From: Micrococcales bacterium UBA2037
GTDB lineage: Bacteria; Actinomycetota; Actinomycetes; Actinomycetales; Microbacteriaceae
Direction: 5' to 3'
Assembly (NCBI GenBank): GCA_002333405.1
Contig: DDBH01000005.1
Location: 65,167-129,166, forward strand
DNA: 64,000 nucleotides
The position numbers and the translations under genes were made by a program. The notes below the pieces were generated by a model that was not told where the DNA came from, did not search any database, and saw only the letters and a list, made by a program, of their open reading frames with translations. This document shows, one piece after another, positions 8,775 through 17,232 of the stretch. Numbering within the stretch: position 1 is the stretch's first letter; every line of letters starts with the position of its first letter.

Positions 8775-8873
8775 ATGGGTTCGATTATCAAAAAGCGCCG
8801 CAAGCGCATGTCGAAGAAGAAGCACCGCAAGCTGCTTCGCAAGACACGCCACCAGCGTCGCAATAAGAAGTAG
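8775..8873 (+). CDS. Small ribosomal subunit protein bS22 (AURKAIP1/COX24 domain)
   Basis: A 32-residue, extremely basic protein: MGSIIKKRRKRMSKKKH, then RKLLRKTRHQRRNKK. This matches the tiny actinobacterial ribosomal protein bS22, seen in mycobacterial 30S structures and related to the mitochondrial AURKAIP1/COX24 domain. A GAGG ribosome binding site lies 5 nt upstream of ATG 8775. It is the only gene between its promoter and an intrinsic terminator, so it is probably monocistronic. Confidence 0.92.
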   Translation: MGSIIKKRRKRMSKKKHRKLLRKTRHQRRNKK

Positions 8874-8877
8874 TAAC

Positions 8878-8904
8878 AAACCCGCCCTTCGTGGCGGGTT
8901 TTGT
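8878..8904 (+). terminator. Intrinsic terminator after bS22, probably bidirectional
   Basis: Nine-base stem AAACCCGCC / GGCGGGTTT (8878-8886 with 8893-8901) with a CTTCGT loop, followed by TTGTTCTT. It lies 3' of bS22 and directly beyond the stop codon of the convergent HAD gene, and the A-run on the left could serve the minus strand. Confidence 0.85.
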
Positions 8905-8906
8905 TC

Positions 8907-9617
8907 TTAACGGGTTTTTAGATGGCGCTTCTTGAACTTGGCAATTTGCCAGTTCGCTGCCTCCGCGTATTTTTCCAACGCCTTATCCGGGTTTACCGCC
9001 ACCGCATGCTTGACAAGGGTTAGTAGCGGAAGATCGTGAACGGAGTCTGAATAGGCCCAGGACTTAGTCAAGCTGATTCCGCGTTCAGCAGACAATTTCT
9101 TTGCCGCCTTACGTTTGGCTTTGCCGTGCAGTGGTGCGCCGACCAATTCCCCAGTGAGCACGCCATCTTTTCTGCCCACGATCGTGCCAAGAGCACCGGT
9201 GGCCCCAAGGTCCTTGGCGATCACTTCGGCAAGCTCAACCGGGGCCGCAGTTATCAGCCAGACCTCGTGACCCTGTGCCAAGTGCTCTTTCAAAGCGGCA
9301 ACTGTTTGCGGCCAAAGCCTGGGCTTGATTTCAGATTCGTAAACCTTTTGAACCAGCGGCTCAAGTGCAGAAAGTGGGTAGCCCTTTGTGATTGAGAGGG
9401 CTCGGTCCTTAATGTCTGACAGGGTGGCAGTCTTCTCACCGCGGCGAATAAACATCATCTGCTCGAATGCAAAGCGCCAGATGTCTCGACGCTTGATGGC
9501 GCCGCCTCGAAATGCAACTTTGCCGAACAGAATTGGGGTTGAACCACGAACTAGCGTGTTGTCGACATCGAAAAATGCGGCAACTTTCTTCGCCTTCTTC
9601 TTTTCGGATTCGATCAC
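8907..9617 (-). CDS. HAD-family hydrolase (SerB-like, subfamily IB)
   Basis: A 236-residue phosphatase of the HAD-IB type. Motif I is AAFFDVDNTLVRGS with the nucleophilic Asp, motif II VWLITAAPVEL, and motif III/IV AYSDSVHDLPLL; a lysine precedes it in the SLTKSWAYSD region. Related proteins act on phosphoserine or lysophospholipids, but I cannot assign a substrate. I start it at GTG 9617, two codons inside the longest frame, because TAGACT lies exactly 6 nt before this GTG and directly abuts the upstream GTG. Confidence 0.83.
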   Translation of the reverse strand: MIESEKKKAKKVAAFFDVDNTLVRGSTPILFGKVAFRGGAIKRRDIWRFAFEQMMFIRRGEKTATLSDIKDRALSITKGYPLSALEPLVQKVYESEIKPRLWPQTVAALKEHLAQGHEVWLITAAPVELAEVIAKDLGATGALGTIVGRKDGVLTGELVGAPLHGKAKRKAAKKLSAERGISLTKSWAYSDSVHDLPLLTLVKHAVAVNPDKALEKYAEAANWQIAKFKKRHLKTR

Positions 9618-9660
9618 CGCCACAGTCTATTGGCTTGAAGTTTCTATGTAGGGTGGAGGA

Positions 9661-9939
9661 ATGAATGCGGCATTGCAAATTACCCTGATAGGCAGGCAAG
9701 GCTGCCATCTATGCGAGGAAGCACAAAACATCCTCGCTGGAGTAATCGCCCGCTTCGCAGCCGAGAACCCACTGATTGAATACGTCATCGACGATGTCGA
9801 TGTCGACTCCGATCTGGAGCTGCGTGACAAGTACTCGGATGAGGTCCCAGTTCTTTTGATAAATGGCCAGCAGGTTGCTTTTTTGAGATTCGACGCTGAG
9901 CGAATTTACGCGAGGCTCGGTGACCTTGCAAAAAACTAG
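9661..9939 (+). CDS. Glutaredoxin-like (DUF836-type) protein
   Basis: A 92-residue thioredoxin-fold protein with a redox motif CHLC at residues 15-18, a cis-proline region DEVPVLLINGQQV, and a final helix. Glutaredoxin-like proteins of this length are common next to HAD genes in actinobacteria; the partner is unknown. The start is ATG 9661. TAGGGT sits 6 nt upstream, and the intervening GGAGGA touches the ATG, too close for a ribosome binding site, so the mRNA is probably leaderless. The last 20 nt overlap the next gene. Confidence 0.8.
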   Translation: MNAALQITLIGRQGCHLCEEAQNILAGVIARFAAENPLIEYVIDDVDVDSDLELRDKYSDEVPVLLINGQQVAFLRFDAERIYARLGDLAKN

Positions 9940-11086
9940 AGAGGCCTTCCCGGATTTTCTAAGAGGGTTCGCACTGCTTGGAATAGTCGTGGTGAACGCT
10001 CCGTTTATTGGAATCAACACCGTTCTGGGCTTGAGTGCAGTCGATGTTTCGCAGGTTCAAAACTTTGCCCCGGCCCTTTTGATCAATGCCCTGGCGCTTG
10101 GAAAGTTTTACCTGCTGTTCTCGTTCTTGTTTGGGTACAGCGCTGGATTCGTGATGAAGGACAGCAAGGTCAACCTGAAAAGGTGGGTGGCCAGGGCCAT
10201 TTTCCTAATTGTTCTGGGGGCTGTTCACGCCGTGTTTTTCTTTCACGGCGACATCCTTTTCGCATACGGTGTTTTGGCGCTGGTGCTGACGCTGTTCTAT
10301 TTCCGAAGTGATCGAGCGCTTAAAATCTGGGCTCGGATTCTCTACCTTGGCTCCGCCGGGTTATTCTCGGCCTTCGCACTGCTGTTGTGGTTTGCAGAAA
10401 AGTACCTCGGTGAGGATCTTGGCGACACCGTGACCGAGTCGCGATTGGACTACTCAATGCCGGCTGGCTCATTTTTTGACAACGCAGGCGCGCGTCTTGA
10501 GCTTTCGACCTCTGCACTCGGGGAGTCATTTTTGCTGCAGGGTCTGATGGCACTTGCTGCATTCCTAGTCGGCGTCCTGGCCTCGCGCCGAAAGCTGCTG
10601 GCAGCTGGCGCAAAGCCTGAGGCAATGAAGAAACTTGCTCTGTGGGGCTTGGGGCTGGGTTTGCCGATTCAGTTGACCGGTTCTTGGCTCCTGTTGCAAA
10701 ACCAGCTGTCTGAGAATTTCAGCAGCGGAGTAGACCTTGGCCTGTTCGTGCTGCTGTTTTTCTCCGCTCCACTGTTGAGTGCCGGCTACCTCGGCGGGCT
10801 GTGGCTGGTTCTTCAGAAGACCGGCAAAGGCGTCGGCTTGATTTCAGCAGCCGGTCGCCACTCGCTCAGCGTCTACATCAGCCAGTCGCTAATTCTTTCC
10901 TTTATTTTTTCAGGCTGGGGCCTCGGAGCCTTTGGTCGGCTGGAATTGTGGTTGGTCACCCTGATAGCAATCGGGGCCTGGTTGGTGCCAGCACTGCTTG
11001 CACTCTGGAACTCTCGCTATCGATCCTCTGGGCCGCTTGAATGGCTGCTCAAAACCACCACCGCACCGTTTCGGGCGAAAGCGTGA
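9920..11086 (+). CDS. DUF418-type multispanning membrane protein
   Basis: A 388-residue protein with about nine or ten membrane helices. The opening PDFLRGFALLGIVVVNAPF is typical of DUF418 proteins (YeiB-like), and the C-terminal half carries the family pattern AAGRHSLSVYISQSL. The function is unknown; distant relatives are acyltransferases. It starts with GTG inside the 3' end of the glutaredoxin-like gene (20-nt overlap). A GTGA overlap joins it to the next gene. Confidence 0.75.
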   Translation: MTLQKTREAFPDFLRGFALLGIVVVNAPFIGINTVLGLSAVDVSQVQNFAPALLINALALGKFYLLFSFLFGYSAGFVMKDSKVNLKRWVARAIFLIVLGAVHAVFFFHGDILFAYGVLALVLTLFYFRSDRALKIWARILYLGSAGLFSAFALLLWFAEKYLGEDLGDTVTESRLDYSMPAGSFFDNAGARLELSTSALGESFLLQGLMALAAFLVGVLASRRKLLAAGAKPEAMKKLALWGLGLGLPIQLTGSWLLLQNQLSENFSSGVDLGLFVLLFFSAPLLSAGYLGGLWLVLQKTGKGVGLISAAGRHSLSVYISQSLILSFIFSGWGLGAFGRLELWLVTLIAIGAWLVPALLALWNSRYRSSGPLEWLLKTTTAPFRAKA

Positions 11087-11544
11087 ATCTCGAGCAACTG
11101 GGCCTATTCGGTGTGTTTCTAACCGGGGCAATTCCTTGGTTTGAAGCAATCGGCGTGGTCCCACTTGGAATCTTGGTGGGCCTGAACCCAGCGCTGACCG
11201 TGGTGTTTGCAGTTACTGGAAATGCAATCACCATCTTTCTCTTTGCCTACGCTTCCGGAGCAATCAGGACCCGGCTTTTGGCAAGAAGGCAGGCCAAAAA
11301 CAAAGAGGGTGAGTCACCACGGCTTATCAAGGCACAGCAGTCATTTGACCGCTGGGGGATTTATGGCCTGGCGCTATTGGGTCCGCTAGTGATCGGAACC
11401 CAGTTCGCAGCACTAGTTGCCGTTGCAGCCGGCGTGAAGCCGCTGAAATCTTCCTTGGTCATTACCGCGGCCACATTTTTGTGGGCCAGCGTAATCGCCT
11501 TGGTGTTTGGAATCCTTGGCTTCGAGGTCTTTGACCGCGGTTAG
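11083..11544 (+). CDS. Small multidrug export family membrane protein
   Basis: A 153-residue protein with four probable membrane helices. FLTGAIPWFEAIGVVPLGIL and the C-terminal GPLVIGTQFAALVAVAAGV fit the small multidrug export (Sm_multidrug_ex) family; transport by this family is not firmly shown. I prefer GTG 11083, which shares GTGA with the previous stop codon, over an in-frame ATG at 11041 that would add 14 hydrophilic residues. The gene ends 3 nt from the stop codon of convergent aspS, leaving no space for a terminator. Confidence 0.72.
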   Translation: MNLEQLGLFGVFLTGAIPWFEAIGVVPLGILVGLNPALTVVFAVTGNAITIFLFAYASGAIRTRLLARRQAKNKEGESPRLIKAQQSFDRWGIYGLALLGPLVIGTQFAALVAVAAGVKPLKSSLVITAATFLWASVIALVFGILGFEVFDRG

Positions 11545-11547
11545 CGT

Positions 11548-12858
11548 CTATGGCTCCAGGCGGTTTGGACCGCGGAACAAGAAACTGGCTTCTCGAATGT
11601 TTCCAAGGTTTAGTAGCAGCATCACCACTCGGGTCAAGCCCATTCCGAATCCACCGTGCGGAGGGACACCGTAGCGGAAGAAGTCCAGGTAGGAGTTCAA
11701 GCCTTCTGGCTCCAATCCCTTTTCCTTGATCTGCTCGGTTAGGACCTCAACCCGGTGCTCACGCTGAGCACCCGTAGTAATTTCGGTGCCCTTCCAAATG
11801 AGGTCGTAGCTCTTTGTCAGGTCGTTGTTGTCCTCGTGGCGCATGTGGTAGAACGGGCGGACGTTCTTGGGGTAGTCGGTCAAGAACACGAACTCGTGGC
11901 CGAAAGTCTCCTCAACGTGAGCCGCAATCTGGCGCTCACCCTCCGGGTCTAGGTCGCCGTCTTGACGGGGAACCTTGTAACCGCGAGCCTCAACAATGCT
12001 GTGAGCCTCAGCCAGTGGAATCCTTGGGAATGGGGTGGTTGGCACCTTCACCTCGAAACCATAGAGCGCCTCGATGTCGGCCCCGTGGTTGTCCTTAACG
12101 GCCTGGATCGCCTTGACCATCAGGTCTTCCTGGAATGCCATGACATCTTCGTGAGAGTCAACCCAGCTCATTTCCATGTCAATCGAAACAAACTCGGTGG
12201 CGTGGCGGGATGTGAATGATGGGTCAGCACGGAACACCGGTCCAACTTCAAAGACCTTGCCAAGGCCAGCGGCCATTGCCATTTGCTTATAGAACTGAGG
12301 GCTCTGAGCAAGATAAGCGTGGGTTTCGAAATACTCAAGCTTGAACAGCTCTGCATGTGACTCAGATGGTGAGCCCATTAGCTTTGGCGAGTGAATCTCG
12401 GTGAAGTCATTCTCGAGCCAGTGCTCGCGCCAGGTCTTCTCAATTGTGGTTTGAATCCTGAGCATCAGGTTCAGCTCTGGCCTGCGGTAGTCCAAGAAGC
12501 GCCAGTCCAGGCGCTTGTCGATTGAGGTGTCCTCGGCGATTGGGCTGTCAGGCAGTGATGCGCTAACAACTTCGAGGCTCTCCAGCAGAATCTCAATGCC
12601 ACCAAGCTTTACTCGCTCATCGTGCTTGAGCTGTCCGCGGACAATGACAAAGGAACCGTGGCTCAGTGCGCTTACCTGATCGGCCAGCGCATCCTCTTCG
12701 CTTGGTCGTGGGTAGGTGACCTGAACGCTGCCTGACTCATCGCGAATGATGATGAACTGGATTCGTTTTTGATCGCGCAGGGTTTCCACCCAGCCGCCAA
12801 TTGTTACTGGGCCATCCTGGGCTTCGCCGAGTGAGCGAATTAGTGAGCGATCTAACAT
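11548..12858 (-). CDS. aspS: Aspartyl-tRNA synthetase, archaeal/eukaryotic type
   Basis: Charges tRNA-Asp, and perhaps tRNA-Asn, with aspartate. At 436 residues it lacks the bacterial GAD insertion (bacterial AspRS is near 590). It has the archaeal layout: an OB-fold anticodon domain (residues 1-105), then the class II core with motif 2 GPVFRADPSF and motif 3 GGFGMGLTRVVMLLL, ending FLFRGPNRLEP. Archaeal-type enzymes are known in Microbacteriaceae. A non-discriminating enzyme would need the GatCAB amidotransferase, not seen here. It has a leader: TAAACT at 12901-12906 (minus strand) and an AGAGGA ribosome binding site before ATG. Confidence 0.92.
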   Translation of the reverse strand: MLDRSLIRSLGEAQDGPVTIGGWVETLRDQKRIQFIIIRDESGSVQVTYPRPSEEDALADQVSALSHGSFVIVRGQLKHDERVKLGGIEILLESLEVVSASLPDSPIAEDTSIDKRLDWRFLDYRRPELNLMLRIQTTIEKTWREHWLENDFTEIHSPKLMGSPSESHAELFKLEYFETHAYLAQSPQFYKQMAMAAGLGKVFEVGPVFRADPSFTSRHATEFVSIDMEMSWVDSHEDVMAFQEDLMVKAIQAVKDNHGADIEALYGFEVKVPTTPFPRIPLAEAHSIVEARGYKVPRQDGDLDPEGERQIAAHVEETFGHEFVFLTDYPKNVRPFYHMRHEDNNDLTKSYDLIWKGTEITTGAQREHRVEVLTEQIKEKGLEPEGLNSYLDFFRYGVPPHGGFGMGLTRVVMLLLNLGNIREASFLFRGPNRLEP

Positions 12859-12925
12859 GTTGGGATTCCTCTGAGAGTCTGCTTGTGGGCGTTGAGAGCC
12901 AGTTTAGCGAAGGTAAACTTGTTCC

Positions 12926-13567
12926 ATGCCCGCCGCTCGGATCCACCTTGTTCGCCACGGCGAAGTATTTAACCCGCGCGGTGTGCTCTATGAGCGCATC
13001 GAAGGCTTCGAACTTTCTGATTTGGGCCATGAAATGGCGGCTGCTGCTGCCAAGGACCTCATGTCCCAGGGCCGGAGCGTTTCAAAACTAATTGCCTCGC
13101 CACTTATAAGAACCCAGCAATCAGCCAAGCCAATTGCAGAGGGCTTTGGCCTGCAACTAGAGACAGACGACCGGGTAATCGAACCCTGGAACAAGTTCAA
13201 GGGCTTGAAGCTTGCCCCGGCAACTTTTTTGACCAAGCCGCACCTAATTTTGAACCTAACCAGGCCAAGCCTGCCAAGTTGGGGTGAACCGTATCAAGAG
13301 GTTGCCAATCGAATGCAGGCCGCCGCACTGGATCACTGGAGTGCCACCAGCTCCGGCGACGCAGTGATTGTTTCTCATCAGCTGCCAATCTGGATGCTTT
13401 ATCGCTCCAGTGCCGGCTTGGAGCTCCCACACAGCCCGACCGCTCGCAGATGCTCGCTTTCCTCAATCACCAGTTTTGAGGTAATCGACGGAAAGCTGGT
13501 CGAGGTTGAGTATCGGGAGCCTGGAATTCAGCATGCCGCGAACGCCGTTGATGGCGGTGCTGTCTAA
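12926..13567 (+). CDS. Histidine phosphatase family protein
   Basis: A 213-residue phosphoglycerate-mutase-like phosphatase. The catalytic RHG triad is in HLVRHGEVFNP near residue 10, with RTQQSAKPIA and the second catalytic His in VIVSHQLPIW. In mycobacteria a homologue heads the same cytochrome c maturation operon (Rv0525 before Rv0526-Rv0529), and the order is the same here. The substrate is unknown. The promoter is well formed: TTGAGA (12892-12897), 16-nt spacer, TAAACT, then 6 nt to ATG. Its stop codon overlaps the next ATG. Confidence 0.85.
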   Translation: MPAARIHLVRHGEVFNPRGVLYERIEGFELSDLGHEMAAAAAKDLMSQGRSVSKLIASPLIRTQQSAKPIAEGFGLQLETDDRVIEPWNKFKGLKLAPATFLTKPHLILNLTRPSLPSWGEPYQEVANRMQAAALDHWSATSSGDAVIVSHQLPIWMLYRSSAGLELPHSPTARRCSLSSITSFEVIDGKLVEVEYREPGIQHAANAVDGGAV

Positions 13568-14151
13568 TGAACTCAAAAAAACTGAAGTTTGTCACTGTCT
13601 TGATCGCAGCAGCGCTCTCGCTTTCTGGTTGTGCCAGCGACCCGCTTGCCGATCAGTTTCGGGCGGGTGACAACAAGAACTACATAGCCGGTGACGGCAC
13701 AGTCACCGAGTTTGCCATCGGCAATCGCCCCGATTTTGCAGCGTTTTCGGGTGTCACTGAATCCGGGCAAACACTAGACAGTTCAGCCTTCGAGGGCAGT
13801 GTCGTGGTGATGAACTGGTGGTACGCTGCCTGCGCACCATGCCGGGCTGAGGCAGCTGATTTGGCAAACCTAAGCGAGGAATTCAAGGGCGATGTTGAGT
13901 TCATAGGCGTCAACGTTCGGGACTCAGCCGAAACGGCGCTTGCTTTCGATCGCAGATTTGGGATTGAGTATCCATCGCTAATGGACAGCCAATCCGGCCA
14001 GGTGTCACTTGCCTTCACGGGCGTTGTTTCGCCACAGGCAGTCCCAACCACAATCGTGATTGATCGCGACGGTAGGGTGGCATCCAGGATTCTGGGTCGA
14101 ATTGAATCGTCTATTTTGCGCACGCTAATCCAGACTGTGGTGGATCAATGA
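13567..14151 (+). CDS. resA: TlpA/ResA-like thioredoxin lipoprotein
   Basis: Extracytoplasmic thiol-disulfide protein that keeps apocytochrome c cysteines reduced for heme attachment. The 194 residues start with a lipoprotein signal (lipobox LSGC, Cys22), followed by a thioredoxin fold with active site CAPC in MNWWYAACAPCRAE and cis-proline region SPQAVPTTIVID. It receives electrons from CcdA, encoded next with an ATGA overlap. This is the second gene of the five-gene maturation operon. Confidence 0.9.
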   Translation: MNSKKLKFVTVLIAAALSLSGCASDPLADQFRAGDNKNYIAGDGTVTEFAIGNRPDFAAFSGVTESGQTLDSSAFEGSVVVMNWWYAACAPCRAEAADLANLSEEFKGDVEFIGVNVRDSAETALAFDRRFGIEYPSLMDSQSGQVSLAFTGVVSPQAVPTTIVIDRDGRVASRILGRIESSILRTLIQTVVDQ

Positions 14152-14870
14152 GCCCTGGAGAGATAGCCCTAAGCGGCTCGATGTTCCTGGCTGTTCCGAT
14201 CGCGCTGCTGGCTGGAATCGTCACCTTTTTGTCCCCGTGCGTTCTGCCACTGGTTCCTGGTTATCTGGGCTACGTCTCTGGCTCTGCCAACCAGAAGAAC
14301 AAGGTTTTAACCGGTGCGCTACTTTTCGTGTTGGGATTCACCGCCGTCTTTGTGTCGCTCGGGGTCCTAGCTGGCACGGCAGGCCTGCTGGTGGTGGCAA
14401 GAAACCCATGGATCCAAATCGTGCTTGGCGCCCTTGTTGTGGTTTTTGGTTTTGCCATGATTGGGCAGCTGAAATTCTTGCAGCGGAACCTAAAGCTCAA
14501 CCTGAGTCCAAGGCTGGGCCTTGCAGGAGCCCCTTTCCTGGGTGTTGTCTTTGCGCTCGGCTGGACACCGTGTATTGGGCCAACCCTGTCAGCAGTTTTG
14601 GTTTTGGCCTCGGACACCGCTGATCCGATTCGAGGCGGAATTCTGGCCACGGTTTATTCGCTCGGCATCGGAATACCTTTTATTTTGATTGCAGCTGGTT
14701 TTGACTGGGCCAAAAAATCAGTCAGCTTTGTGAAAGAGCACATTCGAGCTTTCAACTTGGTTGGTGGCTCGATGCTGATTGTTGTTGGAGTGTTGTTGAT
14801 GACCGGGCTGTGGATGCAGTTCACGAACTGGCTTCAGGTGGTGACAAGTGGCTTCCAGCTTCCTCTCTAA
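14148..14870 (+). CDS. ccdA: Cytochrome c biogenesis protein CcdA
   Basis: Six-helix membrane protein that carries reducing equivalents from cytoplasmic thioredoxin to ResA. The 240 residues include the two redox cysteines in FLSPCVLPLVPGY (helix 1) and GWTPCIGPTLSAVL (helix 4), in their proline-rich contexts. It starts with an ATGA overlap on resA, and its last 23 nt overlap resB, so translation is probably coupled. Confidence 0.95.
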   Translation: MSPGEIALSGSMFLAVPIALLAGIVTFLSPCVLPLVPGYLGYVSGSANQKNKVLTGALLFVLGFTAVFVSLGVLAGTAGLLVVARNPWIQIVLGALVVVFGFAMIGQLKFLQRNLKLNLSPRLGLAGAPFLGVVFALGWTPCIGPTLSAVLVLASDTADPIRGGILATVYSLGIGIPFILIAAGFDWAKKSVSFVKEHIRAFNLVGGSMLIVVGVLLMTGLWMQFTNWLQVVTSGFQLPL

Positions 14871-16353
14871 GCTCAGCTTCTGGCCACGCTGGTTCTGGCG
14901 TCAGCTGACCTCAATGCGAAATGCATTGATCTTGCTACTACTGCTTGCAATAGCGGCTGTACCCGGCAGTGTTTACCCGCAGCGCAGCGCGGATCCAAAC
15001 GGCGTCAAGGTCTTTTACGACAGTAGGCCGGAGCTTGCGGCGATTCTAGATTCGGTGCAGCTATTTGATGTTTATACCTCGGTCTGGTTTTCCGCGATCT
15101 ACATTCTGCTGTTTGTGTCACTAGCCGGATGCGTGCTTCCTAGAACCAAGATTCACTTCAATGCGCTTCGGGCAAAGCCGGTCGAAACGCCAAAAAACTT
15201 GGCTCGAATGCCAGAGCATATTGTTCGCGATGGCTCCGACTCGGTTTTGGATTCGGCCTACAAAGTTCTCAAAAAACGTGGCTTCCGGGTGATGCGACAG
15301 GAAGGCTCGATTAGCTCAGAAAAGGGCTATGCCAAGGAAACTGGCAACCTCATGTTCCACTACGCGCTGGTGGGTGTCTTGATGGCTGTTGGGCTTGGCG
15401 GTGGCTACAGCTTCTCTGGTCAGCGGGTGCTGGTTGAGGGCGACACTTTTGTGAACAACCTCGCTAGCTACGACTCTTTTTCGCCGGGAGCGCTGTTCAA
15501 CGAAAGCAGGCTCGAGCCGTTTAGCGTCCGCTTGGATGAGTTTGACGTCGTGTATGACCTAGCTAACAAAAACAACATCGGTCAGCCAATTGACTTCATT
15601 GCCAGCGTTACGAGGCAAGTTGGAACCGAAAGCTACGCCTCAGAGATTCGCGTGAATTACCCACTGCCGGTTCCCGGCGCAACTGTTTACCTGACTGGCA
15701 ATGGTTTTGCTCCGGTTGTGACGATCTTCGATGGCGAGGGAAACATTTCGTTCTCCGGTCCGGTGGTGTTTTTGCCGCAGGATTCAAACATGACCTCACT
15801 CGGGGTAATCAAAACCCCGGACTCACTTCCTGAGCAGTTGGGGGTAATTGCATTTTTCTATCCGACTGCCGAAAAGCTAACCACCGGCGCCTACACATCG
15901 ATTTACCCAGATCCGATCTCACCGCTGATGACGATGAACGTCTATTCCGGTGACCTTGGTCTGGACTCCGGGGTTCCTAGAAATGTGTTTGCCCTGGACA
16001 CCACGAACATGGAATTGATTGCCGGTAGAAATGGCCCAGCACCAGCCATTGAACTCGAGGTTGGTGAATCGGCGGACTTGCCAAATGGATTGGGCTCGGT
16101 TCGCTTTGACGGCCTGCTTAGATTTGCATCCTTGGACATCGCTCACAACCCGGGCGGAATTTGGGTGCTGTTTTTTGCGTTGTTAGCTCTGGGTTCGATG
16201 ACAGTGTCACTTCTGATTCCGCGTCGTAGAGTGTGGGTAAGAGCAAATCCGGATGGCACAATTGAGTTTGCAGCTCTTGCCAGGAGAGACGATCCGAATC
16301 TGAAGCTGATTTTGGAAGAAATAGTTCAAGAGATAGAGACAAAGAGCAAATAA
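14848..16353 (+). CDS. resB: Cytochrome c biogenesis protein ResB
   Basis: One half of the system II cytochrome c synthetase that attaches heme. The 501-residue protein has three N-terminal membrane helices (first: LILLLLLAIAAVPGSVYPQ), a fourth near the C terminus (GIWVLFFALLALGSMTVSLLI), and a large extracytoplasmic domain between (residues about 190-430). The conserved VPGSVYPQR motif at the end of helix 1 supports the call. It starts with GTG inside ccdA. A TAA then directly abuts the ATG of ccsB. Confidence 0.93.
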   Translation: MASSFLSKLSFWPRWFWRQLTSMRNALILLLLLAIAAVPGSVYPQRSADPNGVKVFYDSRPELAAILDSVQLFDVYTSVWFSAIYILLFVSLAGCVLPRTKIHFNALRAKPVETPKNLARMPEHIVRDGSDSVLDSAYKVLKKRGFRVMRQEGSISSEKGYAKETGNLMFHYALVGVLMAVGLGGGYSFSGQRVLVEGDTFVNNLASYDSFSPGALFNESRLEPFSVRLDEFDVVYDLANKNNIGQPIDFIASVTRQVGTESYASEIRVNYPLPVPGATVYLTGNGFAPVVTIFDGEGNISFSGPVVFLPQDSNMTSLGVIKTPDSLPEQLGVIAFFYPTAEKLTTGAYTSIYPDPISPLMTMNVYSGDLGLDSGVPRNVFALDTTNMELIAGRNGPAPAIELEVGESADLPNGLGSVRFDGLLRFASLDIAHNPGGIWVLFFALLALGSMTVSLLIPRRRVWVRANPDGTIEFAALARRDDPNLKLILEEIVQEIETKSK

Positions 16354-17232
16354 ATGACTGAGATCGTCCTAAACGAAGCGCTTTCCGAAGTATCGCTGCT
16401 GGTAGTTTCCTCCGCCCTGGCTTTTTTGGCGCTGGCGCTAGTGCTGTTTTCGTTCCAGCTGGTGAAACTCAACACCGAGGATCAGACTGACCCGGAGAAA
16501 TTTAGCCAGGTTGAAAAGGCAGGTTTTGTGCTGCTCTGGGTCGCAACCATCGTGCTTGGCGTTGGGGTGGTGTTGCGCGGAATCTCGGCTGGCCGAGTGC
16601 CATGGGCGAACATGTATGAATTTTCGATCAGCGGTGCATTCCTGATCCTGTTGATTTACCTGACCGCGCTAAAAATTCGCGATCTTCGATTCATTGCGAC
16701 TTTCATCGCCGGCTTCGCATTAATTACTTTGTTTGCTGCCGTGTCGCTTTTCTACGTCGAAGTCCAGACCATCATGCCTGCACTCCAGAGCTACTGGTTG
16801 GTTATTCACGTAGTTGTTGCAATCATGGCCACTGGTTTCTTCTCGGTGGCGGCAGGGTTGCACCTGTTTTATCTGCTGAAGGCCTCCGGTAAAGCCCAAA
16901 AGCTGTTTCAGCGATTCCCGGACCTGCAGCAGCTTGAAAGGGTTGCCTACCGGTTCAACGTGGTCGGGTTTGTGCTTTGGAGTTTTACGTTGATTGCGGG
17001 TGCAATTTGGGCAGAACGCGCTTGGCATCGCTATTGGGGTTGGGACACCAAAGAGGTTTGGACCTTCATAATCTGGGTTCTTTACGCCGGCTACCTGCAC
17101 GCCATGGCAACCAGGGGCTGGAATGGCAAGCGCGCGGCTTGGCTTGGCCTAATTGCGTTCTTGTCCGTGATTTTCAACTTCACCATCGTGAACCTGTTCT
17201 TCAAGGGTCTTCACGTTTATTCAGGCCTCTAG
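16354..17232 (+). CDS. ccsB: Cytochrome c biogenesis protein CcsB/CcsA
   Basis: Heme-handling half of the system II synthetase. The 292 residues form about eight membrane helices. The family signature WGWDTKEVWTFIIWVLYA (the tryptophan-rich WWD domain) is intact at about residue 228, with flanking histidines in WLVIHVVVAIM and GYLHAMATRGW. It is the last gene of the operon; its final 12 nt overlap convergent menC. Presence of this system implies c-type cytochromes, probably the actinobacterial bcc-aa3 branch, encoded elsewhere. Confidence 0.94.
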   Translation: MTEIVLNEALSEVSLLVVSSALAFLALALVLFSFQLVKLNTEDQTDPEKFSQVEKAGFVLLWVATIVLGVGVVLRGISAGRVPWANMYEFSISGAFLILLIYLTALKIRDLRFIATFIAGFALITLFAAVSLFYVEVQTIMPALQSYWLVIHVVVAIMATGFFSVAAGLHLFYLLKASGKAQKLFQRFPDLQQLERVAYRFNVVGFVLWSFTLIAGAIWAERAWHRYWGWDTKEVWTFIIWVLYAGYLHAMATRGWNGKRAAWLGLIAFLSVIFNFTIVNLFFKGLHVYSGL

